A stretch of DNA of 64,000 nucleotides, taken from Thamnidium elegans (taxonomy: Eukaryota; Mucoromycota; Mucoromycetes; Mucorales; Mucoraceae). Of the stretch, positions 47,196-58,700 are shown piece after piece. The notes beneath the pieces are model-generated. The model did no database searches and was not told where the DNA came from. It worked only from the letters and a program-made list of their open reading frames with translations. The stretch spans positions 124,001 to 188,000 of the forward strand of contig JAIXMG010000035.1 in the NCBI GenBank assembly GCA_025201345.1, in the 5' to 3' direction. The position numbers were made by a program, and so were the translations under genes. The stretch's first letter is position 1, and every line of letters starts with the position of its first letter.

Positions 47196-48764
47196 TTAAC
47201 AAGCTCCCTTTACTTTTTGTTCACGATCATAAACCCATTGCAATTCAATGATATCTCTCCAAAAGTTCGACTCTCTACCAAAAGTGGTATCAATAGCATC
47301 TTTAGCTAATTCGATCCAAGTCCTTGTACCATTAGCATAAATGCGTTCCAATTTCCTTTCCATACCTATCAATTCCATTTCAACCAAGGCGTTCCAGCCA
47401 GATCTAGCCAGAATAAGTGTATGATAAGATAATTTGGGATGGAATGGGGGATATATCACACGATAAATAACAAATAAATAAAGAGCACACCGTGAAGTCT
47501 TGACCCAATTCCCTTCCGCGATATGTTCTAATAGTAAAGATTCGGCAGCTCGGATAGTTGCTATGGTAAATGCGGGAACTTGTGGTACATTTAAAAGTGC
47601 AGTCATGGCGGCGGGAAGGCGTTGAATAATATGAGCTCTATCTTCTTTCACATAGGCTTTATATAAACTTGGAGAATTATGGTGTTTTTTATCGTCAATC
47701 GAAGCATAATATACAGTAGGAAAAGCTATACGACTAACAAAATGTGTAAATTGAGGAGGTTCCAATACTTGTATAGGCGACCAACTATCTTTTTCTCGGA
47801 CTTCCGCATCTCGAAGCATATCCAAAATGGACCAAGATAATAAATTCTCACTTAGTAATTTTCTACCGTCATCTGCAGTTAATCCAAGTGACTCTCCCTT
47901 TTCCAATGCCGTATCGATTAAGGCCAGGTCTCCTTGGCAACGAATACAATCACATTTATAATCTTGACCGAATTTCTTTCGTAACTCAGTCCATCTTTGT
48001 TCTTTTGTACTGATCAAATCAACATAAGCAATCGTTATAGATTCTCCAGGAAGAATGTCTTCTAATGTAATGATGGATTGTGTGCCTTGTTTATATATAA
48101 CAGCTGCATTAGGTCTACATGAATGACCAACAAAGAGCGAAGTGATGGGGTATACACCAACCGCCACCGGCTCTAACTGTTGGTCAGGATCCAAAATGGG
48201 AAACGAGCATACTTGAATACGTTTCCAAAGCACAGATAATTCTTCTGAGGATATCTGACAATCAAATGGTTCCAAAAATTGAGCAACAGCATCTACAGTT
48301 GACTGATTATAATCAGATGTGGTACATGAAGTCGGAGTGTGTAACTGGAGCGCGTGAATAGCGTAGGGTAAGTGGGTCGGAGAATGGGAATACTGCTTAT
48401 TCAGACGAGCGTGACTGTGTAGCGTAAGTGCTGTCCTCTCCAATAGCCATCGATCTGCATCGACATCTTTGTAAATATCGGTTTCTTGTGGTTCACATAA
48501 TACTCGGTGGAAATGTAACCATGCATTTCTAAAGCATTCGTTACTACAGAAGTATGCGGATCGACATCGAGAACAACACTGAAGTTGAGCCTTACGAAGA
48601 CAATAGTTGCATCGTTGATGACGTTTGGCTGGTAAAGGAACAGAGGCTAAAGGTGGTTGAACCAAAATAGTGGAACCACCCTTTATAAATTCTGAAGCCA
48701 CTAATCGGTCTTCTTGAATTTGGACTCCTTTTTGCTCGTTTATATACGAGTCTAATATTTTCAT
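47196..48764 (-). CDS. SET-MYND (SMYD) family protein methyltransferase
   Basis: An intronless gene of 522 residues. A split SET domain begins near the N-terminus (GSTILVQPPLASVPLP). The MYND zinc finger is intact: CNYC, CCSRCRSAYFCSNEC, then H and C in HFHRVLC. SET core motifs are VGHSCRPNAAVIY and GESITIAYVDL, followed by the post-SET cysteines in YKCDCIRC. The C-terminal third is helical, TPR-like. SMYD enzymes methylate histones or other proteins using S-adenosylmethionine; the substrate here is unknown. Fungal relatives include Set5/Set6-like proteins. There are few homopolymers within the gene, in contrast to its flanks. Confidence 0.92.
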   Translation of the reverse strand: MKILDSYINEQKGVQIQEDRLVASEFIKGGSTILVQPPLASVPLPAKRHQRCNYCLRKAQLQCCSRCRSAYFCSNECFRNAWLHFHRVLCEPQETDIYKDVDADRWLLERTALTLHSHARLNKQYSHSPTHLPYAIHALQLHTPTSCTTSDYNQSTVDAVAQFLEPFDCQISSEELSVLWKRIQVCSFPILDPDQQLEPVAVGVYPITSLFVGHSCRPNAAVIYKQGTQSIITLEDILPGESITIAYVDLISTKEQRWTELRKKFGQDYKCDCIRCQGDLALIDTALEKGESLGLTADDGRKLLSENLLSWSILDMLRDAEVREKDSWSPIQVLEPPQFTHFVSRIAFPTVYYASIDDKKHHNSPSLYKAYVKEDRAHIIQRLPAAMTALLNVPQVPAFTIATIRAAESLLLEHIAEGNWVKTSRCALYLFVIYRVIYPPFHPKLSYHTLILARSGWNALVEMELIGMERKLERIYANGTRTWIELAKDAIDTTFGRESNFWRDIIELQWVYDREQKVKGAC

Positions 48765-49627
48765 GTTTTTTTAGGGGTTAAAAGAAAATAATAAAAAAGA
48801 GAGAAAAGAAGAAAACAAAAAGAGAAAAAAAAAAGTATTAAACAGGTACCAATAAAAATTTTATCTGTCGGTAAATATAATTAACCAAAGCAACTCTTTT
48901 TTTTTAAAAAAAAAAATAAATAAATAAAAAAAACCCTTTTTTTTTCTTTAAAGGTAAAAATATACTGCTTGTAAAAATTAAACTTTTTGAGGAAAGACGT
49001 TTACTAATTATCAATGTCATGTTTATTTTCTCACACATACAATTTTTCGTTTTTATGAAATAAACAGTGACGATGGTACCTTTTTCTTTGCGCGCTGTTA
49101 TAACTTTTTCTTTTTTTTTAAAAAAAAAATGTTTCCCTTCAAAAAACGCACCAATCTCAATCTTTAAAATGACTTAAACTTTATGTGCACGCACAAATTA
49201 CATAAACTATTAGTAAAAATAAATCGTGAAACCCTAACCTACACTGTGTAAAGTAAACCTGTCTATTTTTTTTACTTTTTTTTTTTTTTTTTTTTGAAAA
49301 TAAACTTTAAAGTAACCCGTTTTTTTTTATGCTTAAAAAAATAAAAAGAAAAAAAAACGATGGGGGGCTTTTTACGATTTTTTAAAAAAATGTGATTCAA
49401 AAAGATTTTAACCTTTTTGTTTACTTTTTAGTAATTCGAATTCCATTGTTTATGGTAATACCCAAAAAAAAAACCTGGGGTACGCATTTTTTTTTCTTTT
49501 TTTTTATGCTTTGATAAAATATATATGCCGTTTTAAGAACATACATCATTTATAAACCAGAAAAAAAAAAAAAATACGAGTATATCATCAACCTTCTCTT
49601 TTGTATAGTTTTTTTTTTATATAAAAA
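48765..49627. other. Intergenic region, 0.9 kb
   Basis: Divergent promoters full of T and A runs, including T(n)A(n) tracts at about 48897-48916 and 49111-49128. No gene was seen. Confidence 0.45.
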
Positions 49628-51477
49628 ATGAAAAAGATTAGCTTATTATCTTCGTTACTGCTCTTGACGAGTATCTGTGTTCATGGATCAGAACAGCAGC
49701 ATACATTTCAACAACGCACGACATGTGTATCGTCCAACATAAACTGTTGGCCTACGCAAGAAGAATGGCATGAGCTGAACAATTTAGTCAACGGAAACCT
49801 CGTATCTGTAGTTCCCCCTGGAAAAGCATGTTACTCTGGTAAAGACTTTAATAAAAACACCTGCAGAACATACCAAAAAGGCTTCCTCAGCGACCTTCAT
49901 CGCGAATCATATATCGGCACAATGCAAAACATTAATTGGGAAACATGCGGTGAAGAAGGAGGATGTTTATTAAACTCATTATTCCCTTCCTTGCCTCAAT
50001 TTTTCGGTAAATGTTCACAGGGCGCATTGCCAAGATATGCATTAAATTCAACATCTGAACAGGAAATTGCAACCGTGATCGGGTTCGCACAAAGACACGG
50101 CATCGCCTTTAATATTAAAAATTCAGGCCATGATTTCTTGGGCAGAAGTACTTCGCCGGATTCAATTACAATATGGACGCACCCGTTACAGAAAATTGAG
50201 TTTCACACTTCTTTTCAGCCGCAAGACTGTCAAGATGTACCACCCCAAAAGGCATTTACGTTTGGTGGAGGTGTCAAATGGTTTGATGCTTACCGTGCTG
50301 CAGACGAACATAATGTTACGGTTGTAGGTGGTGCGCAAGCCGGTGTCGGTGTTGCCGGAGGCTGGTTAGGAGGAGGAGGTATATATGTATATAAAGAATC
50401 AAAACTAAAAAACTAAAAAAAAAAAACATTTTAGGTCATTCTATGTTGACTCCCGCTTTCGGTTTAGGTGTAGACCACGTTCTTCAGTATAAAGTAATTC
50501 TAGCTAGCGGAGAATTAGTCACAGTTAATAAATGCCATTATCCCGACTTGTTTTGGGCTTTGCGAGGCGGAGGAGGAGGTACATTTGGTGTTGTTACCGA
50601 AGTAACGATGCGTGTACATCCCAAAATAAATCTTCAGGCCATCGGTGTTGAACTTTTTATAACTGTACCGGGAGCACAAAAGCTCTTAATGCTTGAGTTT
50701 GCTCGTCATTCAGAACGGTGGGCAGAAGAAGGTTGGGGTGGTTACTTTTATTACTATGGCACCGGCATTAAGTTCCTGTACGGTAATCCATTACTCTCTA
50801 AAGAAGAAGCAGAAATCTCTATGAAACCATTTTTAGACTTTGTTAACAGTAAGCCTTGGACATATCTTAAAAAGAGAATAGAGACTGGTACATCTGATGG
50901 GTTTTATGAGTTTTTTATTAATATCATGCATCCCAATGCAGAAATGGTAGGATATGGTGCTCGTATCGCGTCTCGTTTAATTCCTCGCTCTCATTTCGCT
51001 ACAAATGAAACTATTGAACAATTAATTGATAAGTTTATTGAAGGTACCAAACTTACACGACCTGGTTCGTTCTTTGTGCCTACACAAATATTAGCAACCA
51101 CATCTTTACGTGAACAGGATAAAGATGGAGAAACATCTGTCCAGCCTTTATTCAGAAGCTCGGTTTGGCATGTTATTTACACAGGTGGTTGGATTCAAGG
51201 TATGCCAGAGTTTATAAAGCGCCGAACATCGATCAAAGTAAGTCAAGCGGCAGACCCTATTCGAGACATTACGCCCAATGGAGGAGCGTACTTTAATGAA
51301 GCAGATATCTTGGAACCAAAATGGAGACAGTCGTTTTGGGGAGACGACAATTATGATCGATTGGTAATAATTAAGCAAAAGTATGATCCCAATAACTTTT
51401 TTAATTGTTGGAAATGTATTGGCTGGGATGAAAGTATGGCGATTAAAGATAAAAAGTATCGCTGTTACCAGTATTAA
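49628..51477 (+). CDS. Secreted FAD-linked oxidase (berberine-bridge/PCMH type)
   Basis: Two exons (49628-50378, 50435-51477) give 597 residues. A signal peptide is clear (KKISLLSSLLLLTSICVHG). The FAD-binding PCMH domain shows GKCSQGALPRYALNS, the segment KNSGHDFLGRS with the histidine that commonly carries flavin covalently, FGGGVKW, GGWLGGGGHSML and ALRGGGGGTFGVVTEV. The C-terminal BBE segment has YFNEADILEP, WRQSFWG and KYDPNNFFNCWKCIGW. The family uses oxygen to oxidise sugars, alkaloids or phenols outside the cell. The second flavin-linking Cys of bicovalent enzymes is not in its usual place before GGGH, so attachment is probably through His only. The substrate is unknown. Confidence 0.92.
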
Positions 51478-51925
51478 ATGAAATAAAAATGCAGTCTGAT
51501 ATAAAATGATTGTAATAAGTTTTGTATCACCTTTTTTATTGAATCTGGAGTTCAATACATAATAAGTGTGTAGAAGTTAAGACTGGGTACACACCCTTTA
51601 ACATTATATGAACTAGTTAGTAAAGTACGATATATATACATAGATTTTAACCTATACTATAATTGATATACTTTTTTATAAAAAAAAAAAATAAAGAGGG
51701 GATCTCAATAAAAGAAATGTAACCATGGTTAGCCAAAAAGAAAGGAATCATGCTGGTAACTACTAATTTATTTTTAGTGTGCTAGTTGTCCCCTCTTTCC
51801 CCCTTTCTTTTTTTTTTTCATTACAAAAATTTTCATTCCCCTTTCCCTTCCTTTCTTTCCTTCTTTTTTACACTTATTCTTTATTCACTTTAGACTATAC
51901 ACACACATATATAAGCACTGATAAT
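51478..51925. other. Intergenic region with pyrimidine-rich promoter
   Basis: The 150 bases before the next ATG are strongly T/C-rich (51787-51870), followed by an ACACACATATATA leader. No separate gene was seen. Confidence 0.4.
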
Positions 51926-52905
51926 ATGGGTCTTGGTTTAGAAAAATGTTGTTGCCTCATTCCACTTAGATTAGGAACGTTTTTCATTGCCATCTGGTTC
52001 TTTGTAAGATCTATAATTTATATATATATATTTTATGTATGTAACTTGGCAACTAAATCGTTTTTTTTTTTTATTTTATTACAGGCTATATACTTGTTTT
52101 ATTCTGCAACTGGTTTTGTAGGTGTAAATGGTAATATAGCGGATATTAAAAATACAATTATCATCACCTTTTTGTGTTACTAACCTTAAAATTCTTTTTT
52201 TAAAAAAGCTATTGTATTCTATTCAGGACAAGCAGCAAGGCCATGGTATTATATTAATCTATTGTTTACTGTATTTATTTGTGTTGGTGGTTTATGCGGT
52301 ATTGTCGGATCTTTATTTGTAAGTCGTACATTCAATGATATATATGCAATTTAATAACGAATAAATTTATTTTTTTCAGGCTTCAAGAAGATTTTCAAAA
52401 GCATTTAGTGTTATTGTTTGGATAAGTTGTGTTTTATCCATGATTGTATACGTTGTATCACTTGTATTAATGGCAATCCATTCACAAAATGTTATTGAAT
52501 CATGTATGGTTGTTGGATTTGTTGGTGTGCAAAACATTCAACGCAACATTTCTCCAGTACATATCAGTCCAAGCGAATACTACACACCTGTCAAATACCC
52601 TGGATTATTAACAGAGCATGCAGCTAGTGAATCTGATTGTGCTAAAATGATTAAAATATTCACAATTTTATTTGGTGTCATTATATTTATTGTACAATTA
52701 ATTCAGGTAAACTTCTTTTTTTTTTATACATTATAAAGTATATACATGTTAATTAACTATTTTAAAAATACTATAGATTTATTTTGCATATGTTGTTAGC
52801 GCTTACGCAAAGAGACTTTCAAATGGTGCTAGACATCATAGATTACACGCTCAACAAATCAAAGATTTTGAAGAATCTAGATATCATATGTCTACTGTTT
52901 ATTAG
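51926..52905 (+). CDS. Four-TM membrane protein of unknown function
   Basis: Five exons (51926-52003, 52085-52130, 52209-52318, 52380-52706, 52777-52905) give 229 residues, all joins in phase. The N-terminus GLGLEKCCCLIPLRLG has three adjacent Cys before TM1, possibly lipid-modified. Four hydrophobic segments follow (TFFIAIWFF with AIYLFYSATG, YINLLFTVFICVGGLCGIVG, VIVWISCVLSMIVYVVSLVL, IFTILFGVIIFIVQLIQ). A loop of about 65 residues lies between TM3 and TM4, and a basic cytosolic tail follows. The layout resembles tetraspan families (tetraspanin, MARVEL, LAPTM), but no CCG motif is present, so I leave the family open. Confidence 0.75.
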
Positions 52906-53506
52906 ACTAACAATCTCAAATTAAATGTACAATTCCCTTTTTCAATACATAATCCCCCCACCTTCCATTTCAACTACTCAAAAAACGCATTCCTTTTTAA
53001 ATAAAAATAATATATTACAGTCAGGATCTGAACCTGTAATCGATTTAATTTAATCATTCAACCTTTAGTGAGAGGGGGACCTTTTTAGCTATCTCAGTCA
53101 GTTATTGGGAATATGAAACAGCACTGGTAAAAGCTCAATAAAAACAGCTAATGATACCGTGATTATAAGAAAAGTCCTACACTCAAATGGTGTTTATAAC
53201 TAAGGACCCACTTTCTTAAGCAAATAATAAAGTTAGCTAATAGCCTATCTTATTTGATTAAAACTTGCTCTAACAAATGTAGTATACCTTAATAAGAAGC
53301 GCGTTGGATATCTGCGACCACTGCTTTTCAATGATACTTTGCTTTACAAGCTAAAGAAATGTCTATTGGGCGGATTTTGGAAAAAAAAACTACAGTCACT
53401 TTTAGAAATGAGGTCGGAAACCCAGTAAAGGGACATAACCAAAAGGAAAACCCTTGTCACTCTCTTCTTCTTCTTTTTTTTCATTAAAAGATTTAAATAA
53501 ACTAGT
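52906..53506. other. Intergenic region, 0.6 kb
   Basis: Contains a hairpin at 53014-53040 (ATTACAG pairing with CTGTAAT around a 13-base loop), about 110 bases after the upstream stop and plausibly in its 3' untranslated region. The remainder holds the TIM9 promoter. No gene was seen. Confidence 0.45.
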
Positions 53507-53990
53507 ATGGATTTCTCTCGTTTCAACCAAGCTGAACAAGCTCAAATTGCTGCCATGATTGAGCACAAGCAGGTAAAAAAAAAAGAAGAAAAAAAAAAGA
53601 CGCGAGACGTAAGAATATAAGTTTCAATTAGCTGACAAGGGGGATTATATAGATGAAGGATTTCATGAAGCTTTATAGTAACTTGGTTCAACGTTGTTTC
53701 GACGATTGTGCTAATGATTTCACTACCAAGTCTTTGACTGGTAAGGAGGTAAGTGAATGTATTGCTGTTTTTTTTGGGAGGGGTTGGTTTACTGACTTTT
53801 TATTTTTTATTTTTTTTATGTAGGAGGGTTGTGTTAACAAGTGTGCTGATAAGTTCTTGAAGCATTCTGAAAGAGTTGGTTCTCGTTTCGCAGAACTCAG
53901 TCAAAACGTAAGTTTATATATTTACTTTTTTTTTAAAAAAAAAAATAGTGGCTAATATTTTTATGTTAGATGGCTCCCCCTGGAAACTAA
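53507..53990 (+). CDS. TIM9: Mitochondrial intermembrane-space chaperone Tim9
   Basis: Four exons (53507-53572, 53653-53748, 53824-53907, 53970-53990) give 88 residues. The twin CX3C motifs are CFDDC and CVNKC, with conserved [16 protein letters not shown] before and [12 protein letters not shown] after. Tim9 pairs with Tim10 in a hexamer that escorts hydrophobic precursors across the mitochondrial intermembrane space. It is imported and oxidised by Mia40, so it has no cleavable presequence. Every intron falls between codons, and the last exon is only 21 bases (MAPPGN plus stop). The gene converges on the gp78-like gene, with 144 bases between stops. Confidence 0.96.
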
Positions 53991-54134
53991 AAAGAAGAAA
54001 AGAATGAGATATATTTATATATAAAGAAAGTTGTATATTTTAGAATAAAACAAGAATTTTTTTAATGAAAATGTAAAAGAGGGATTTTTTTTTCGCAGTG
54101 GTAAAGAGGGGTATATAAATGAAGAAATGCATGA

Positions 54135-55677
54135 TTATTTGGAAATGGATAATTCTTTTGGTGATGGAGATAAATATCTTCTACAAGTAGGACAGGTAGG
54201 CCTTGAAACGTGATGTTGAATCCAAGAGTGTAAGCAATGCCTAAATGGAAATATATTGTACCGTTAACACTAACAACAAAAGAGGAAAAAAAAAAAAAAA
54301 CTTACAAATGAAATAAATGACCACAAGCTAATTTTTTTGCAGTCTTCATTCTTTCTCTGCAAATAGCGCAGTCATCATTATGTTTCGATAATTCATCAAC
54401 AGAGGCGTCTACGTAACGATCACGTACATAAGACATTGCTCTCCACCTTTCACGATAGATAATGACCTTGTTATGTAAATTCTTTAAAACACTTCTTACG
54501 TTTAAAAACAAGACAATATCGACTAATCCAAAAGAGATACCATGCATCCACTAAAGTAAAAAATAAAATAAGTCAAATGATCATATACGTGTATATATAA
54601 TGGATTTACCATTAACTGTAAATATTGTAATAATGTACATCCAAGAATTAATACGTCTGCACTTAATTCAGTATAATAGTTTATCAATCGTTTACTTTCA
54701 AATCCATTCTCTCTCCATAAATCCATTAAATGAGTTGAATACTTTATCAAGACTTGAATTGTATCAAAAACAACAGGTAAAAACTAAGAACAAAAAAATT
54801 ATTTAATTTTCAAACAAAACAATAATCATGTAGTGTTACCTCTAATGTAAGGAAAGCCAATGAAGTTGGGAATAAGTATAAGGAACCAACATACCATATA
54901 ATATTACTAAACAAAATGGTAGATAATAACATTGTAATCTTGTAATACTTTTGTAACGATACAAATGCTACTGTAGTTAACTATATTCTTTTTGCTTTTA
55001 GTTTCTTTTTTTTTTTTTGCCTTTTACGATTTGAAACAAAACTTACATTATCTAATCTATCACGACTCAATAAACTGAATATACGCATAAATCCTAGTAC
55101 ACCAATCCACATCGATAATCGCAATATATGTCTCCAAACGGGGTCCATGACTGCACCAATAAATATAACTTTAAATAATAAAAAGTTTAACATACGATCA
55201 TACATATGCTATACAAATATATATATCCATTAGTCTTTTTTTTATTTATTTTTTTACTGTTGTTGTATTATATATATACATATATATATATATACCTGAC
55301 TTTCCATGGGCCATAACTCTCCAAATACAAGTTTAATTATTCCTCTACCAATTAATAGTGAACCACAAATAGTCATATTCACATGAGCCTAATTGTATAT
55401 ACATATATATATATATATATAAGCACACAAAAGAAAAAACAAGCGTGTTGTAAATGACTTTTACCAGTAAACTAATTTTTCGAGATTCGACATGTGTAAT
55501 GTATCCAACAATATAGTTTGTATTGCATGGTTGGTATGTTGATAACATGTCGTTTATATCAGAAGGATAACAAGCAGGCCAAGTATCAGAGTATATAAAC
55601 GACCTTAGTGAAACAATAAATGCAACAGTAAACGTTATAGTTGATACTAGTGCATACGTAGGAATATCGTACTTCAT
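54135..55677 (-). CDS. ER membrane E3 ubiquitin ligase, gp78/AMFR-like
   Basis: Many small exons starting at the ATG at 55677. Multiple predicted membrane helices (for example YALVSTITFTVAFIVSLRS and LNFLLFKVIFIGAVMDP) are followed by a cytosolic RING-H2 finger: NDDCAICRERMKTAKKLACG, then HLFH, HCLHSWIQHH and CPTCRR. The segment before the RING (YRERWRAMSYVRDRYVDAS) and the DDCAIC spacing match gp78/AMFR better than Hrd1. gp78 is an E3 ligase of ER-associated degradation. After splicing, the protein ends about 11 residues past the RING, so the CUE, G2BR and VIM regions of animal gp78 are absent. It lies just upstream of the formin gene's 3' end on the same strand. Confidence 0.82.
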
Positions 55678-55782
55678 TTTTTCCCCAAAAGATATACAGT
55701 AAGAAAAAAGAGAGGAAGAAAAAAAAGGGGGGGAGGGGGTATGTGAATTTTTTTTATATGTTAAACGACCGCTTTTTTATTA

Positions 55783-58700
55783 TTATTTGTAAATTGACTC
55801 CAGTATCTCAGTTGCATTTAATTCACTTGATATGATTGGATACATCTTTTGTCGTTGTTGTTGTAATTGAATATTTTCTTTTGTTTTATATTCTCTACGA
55901 CTCATGAGTAATTTTGCAAATAGGTTTTCCATGATTAAATCATGTTGCGTTGTCATGGTATCTATTTTTTTAAGAGTTAAAAATAATAATAATCTGGTTG
56001 CTATAGGAATACTTACAGTCACTCATATCAATTCCTTTGCCTTTGACTACACCGCCATTCCTTAACTGGCTTCTTCTCTCTGCTTCGTATTTCTTTTGTG
56101 CTTCCATTCTCTCTTTTGTTTGCTTTAACACCTTTATTTCATTTGAGCATTTCTAAATATATATTCATTGTTTTTAGTCTTTTTGTATATAAATATAATA
56201 TATATATTTACCTGCCAATGACTTGTAAAAGTTGAGAATATCTTAAAGAATTCGTTAGGTTGCATTGTACTTTTATTTTCTCCATAAAACGAAACTACAC
56301 TTTGATATGACGATTCTGATTCGTTATAAAGTTGTTCAATTTGATCAAATTTGATTTGTGCCTTCTTTTCAAATTCATGCATTTGTTCTATAAATGTATC
56401 GTCGCCTAATAATTGGTTTAATTGGTTTAAACCCTTTTTAGTACTCGCTATTTCACTCGTTAGCTCAATCTTGTTCACTATTTTAAGATTTTAATTGAGT
56501 GCGTGACAAATATTTTTTTTTTACTTGGATTTTTACCTTTTGATGCTTCTTCACTATACTTTAATTCTTGTAAAAATTCAACAAGTTTAGGAAATTTACT
56601 TTCTACTGTATCTACCAAGAAATGTAACAAGGTAGAATTGATGCTTTTTGTATCGATAATCTATTTTTTTGCATGTGTAAGCAATACATCTATATATATA
56701 TATATATATATATTTCATTCTCACCTTGTTAATACTTGAAATCTTGATACCCGAAGCACCACCGCGATTTGTATTGCCATTCATATAATTTCCTAATACC
56801 AGAATCATCTTTAACAACTGCTTAAACCTTTTACCTTCTTTCAATTGATTAGAGGCTATCAAAATTGAATTTAAATTCTTTTCTATCGCTTCTATTTTAT
56901 CCCAAAAGGTAGTTTTAAACAATAGACTTAGCACGCGCTGTTTATACTGAGGCACCTGCAACATTTGCAACACCAACTGGTCGGGTAAAGATAACTTTAA
57001 TACATCTTGTGTCTCTGCATACTTTTTCAATTTACTAGCTTCATCTAATTCTGGTGCAAACTTGATCAAGTTTTCCAATACATGCTCTTTGGCAATACAT
57101 TCATCACACCTCTGTAAATACTCTGGAAATTTCGAAATTTCAAACTCTTTACAGAGACTAGTTAAGAAAATACTCATGTTATACGCCTTTCTGGAATCCA
57201 ATAACTCTACAAGTTCTACTTTACGTTTTCGTTTTGTCAAGTCTACGGCTGGCTTTTGCACAAAGGTCTTTTCGATCATTGTAAAAACATCTGCTCTCGA
57301 AAGCTGCGTCACAAGCGATTGATTTTCAAATAAGTCTACAACGACTTCAGAATCCGGCTCTTCGTCTTCTTCCATGTGCTCCCAAACCGTCTCCGTCAGT
57401 TGGCGTCGGTTGATCTTTTCCCATTCGACAAATTTAAGTTTTTGTTTGGATTGGTGTGTGCTTTTGGCTGTGGCTTGCTTAGGTGCGGGAGCGCCTGAGA
57501 GCGGGGGAGGTGGAGGGCATGGAATACCGCTAGATAATCCCGTTGGAGGTGGTGGAGGCGGAGGTGGCGGACCACCAGATGATGGAGCAGGTGGTGGCGG
57601 TGGTGGTGGTGGTGGTGGCGGAATGCCGTTTGTATCAGCTAATTTAATTGGTGGTGGTGGTGGTGGTGGAGGAGGAGGAGGAGGAGGAGGAGGAGGAGCA
57701 CCAGATATTGGCGATATAGGAATATTATTTGAGTTGGGTAATGTAAGTAGAGGTGGCGGTGGAGGCGGAGGTGGTATTGGAATATAATTGGAATTAGCTA
57801 AAGGTGGTGGAGATATATTATTAGGTTGAATAGTTGATGATGCGTCATTTGCTTCCAATGCTAGAGTAGGTATCCTGCCATCTTTTAAATGAGGCGGTGT
57901 CACTGGAGGGGTATTATTAGGTTGGATTGTTTTATCTATAATTAAGTTTGGTGGATGTCCCGGTGGAGTCGGTAAACCTTTTCTTTGTATACGTTTCTTT
58001 GGTGGATTATTAAATTGAGTTTCGACACTTTTACTAATTCTTGTTTTGATGGTTTCAAAAGATTCAATCTAAATAATAATAAAAAAATAAGTGGAAGATC
58101 ATAATATGGTATATTATTTATAAAACTTACGGGGTCAAGTGTATTGTTTCTTTTTACAAGGACACATACAGTTTCGTATAGTTTTTTGATTTGGTTATCC
58201 ATAGATTCCAATGTTCTTTTATGGTCGATTTCAATATCGTTTAGGCGTTGCTGAAGTACAGAAATTGTTTGATTAGCAACACGTAAGCTGCGCTCTAATG
58301 CTTCGTTTTTAATACGGTATTGTCCAACCAACCCATCTAAGAGAAAAGACTTTTAAGATGCCTATAATTTAATACTTTTTTTTATTTTTATATTTTTACC
58401 TGCTTTTAAATCAACTTGGAGCTTTAACAAAGCTTCACGCTCTAAAGCGATTTCAGCCATCTCCCTCACTTCATCAAGCTCTTGCAACGTCAACTCCAGC
58501 TCATCCTCATCGACAAACTTTGAAATTAAATTCTTTACAGTTAAACCATACGTACTCGTAAAATAATTGGAATCGCCTTTTTCTAACGCGATCTGAGAAA
58601 CGAAATGTTCCACCAACTGAAAATACCTATTCTTTGTCTCTGAATCACATTGAATCAACAACAAATGTTCCAACAAAGCCTGTAAATGAGCGTATGCCTT

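Noticed and set aside
53021..53095. Possible tRNA on the minus strand (a TAGCTAAAAAGG A-box-like word and GGTTCAGATCC B-box-like word)
   Set aside because: The acceptor and anticodon stems do not pair, and the B-box part is explained by the ATTACAG/CTGTAAT hairpin.
57374..57787. A Gly-rich plus-strand frame opposite the formin FH1 region
   Set aside because: Pure shadow of the proline runs on the coding strand.
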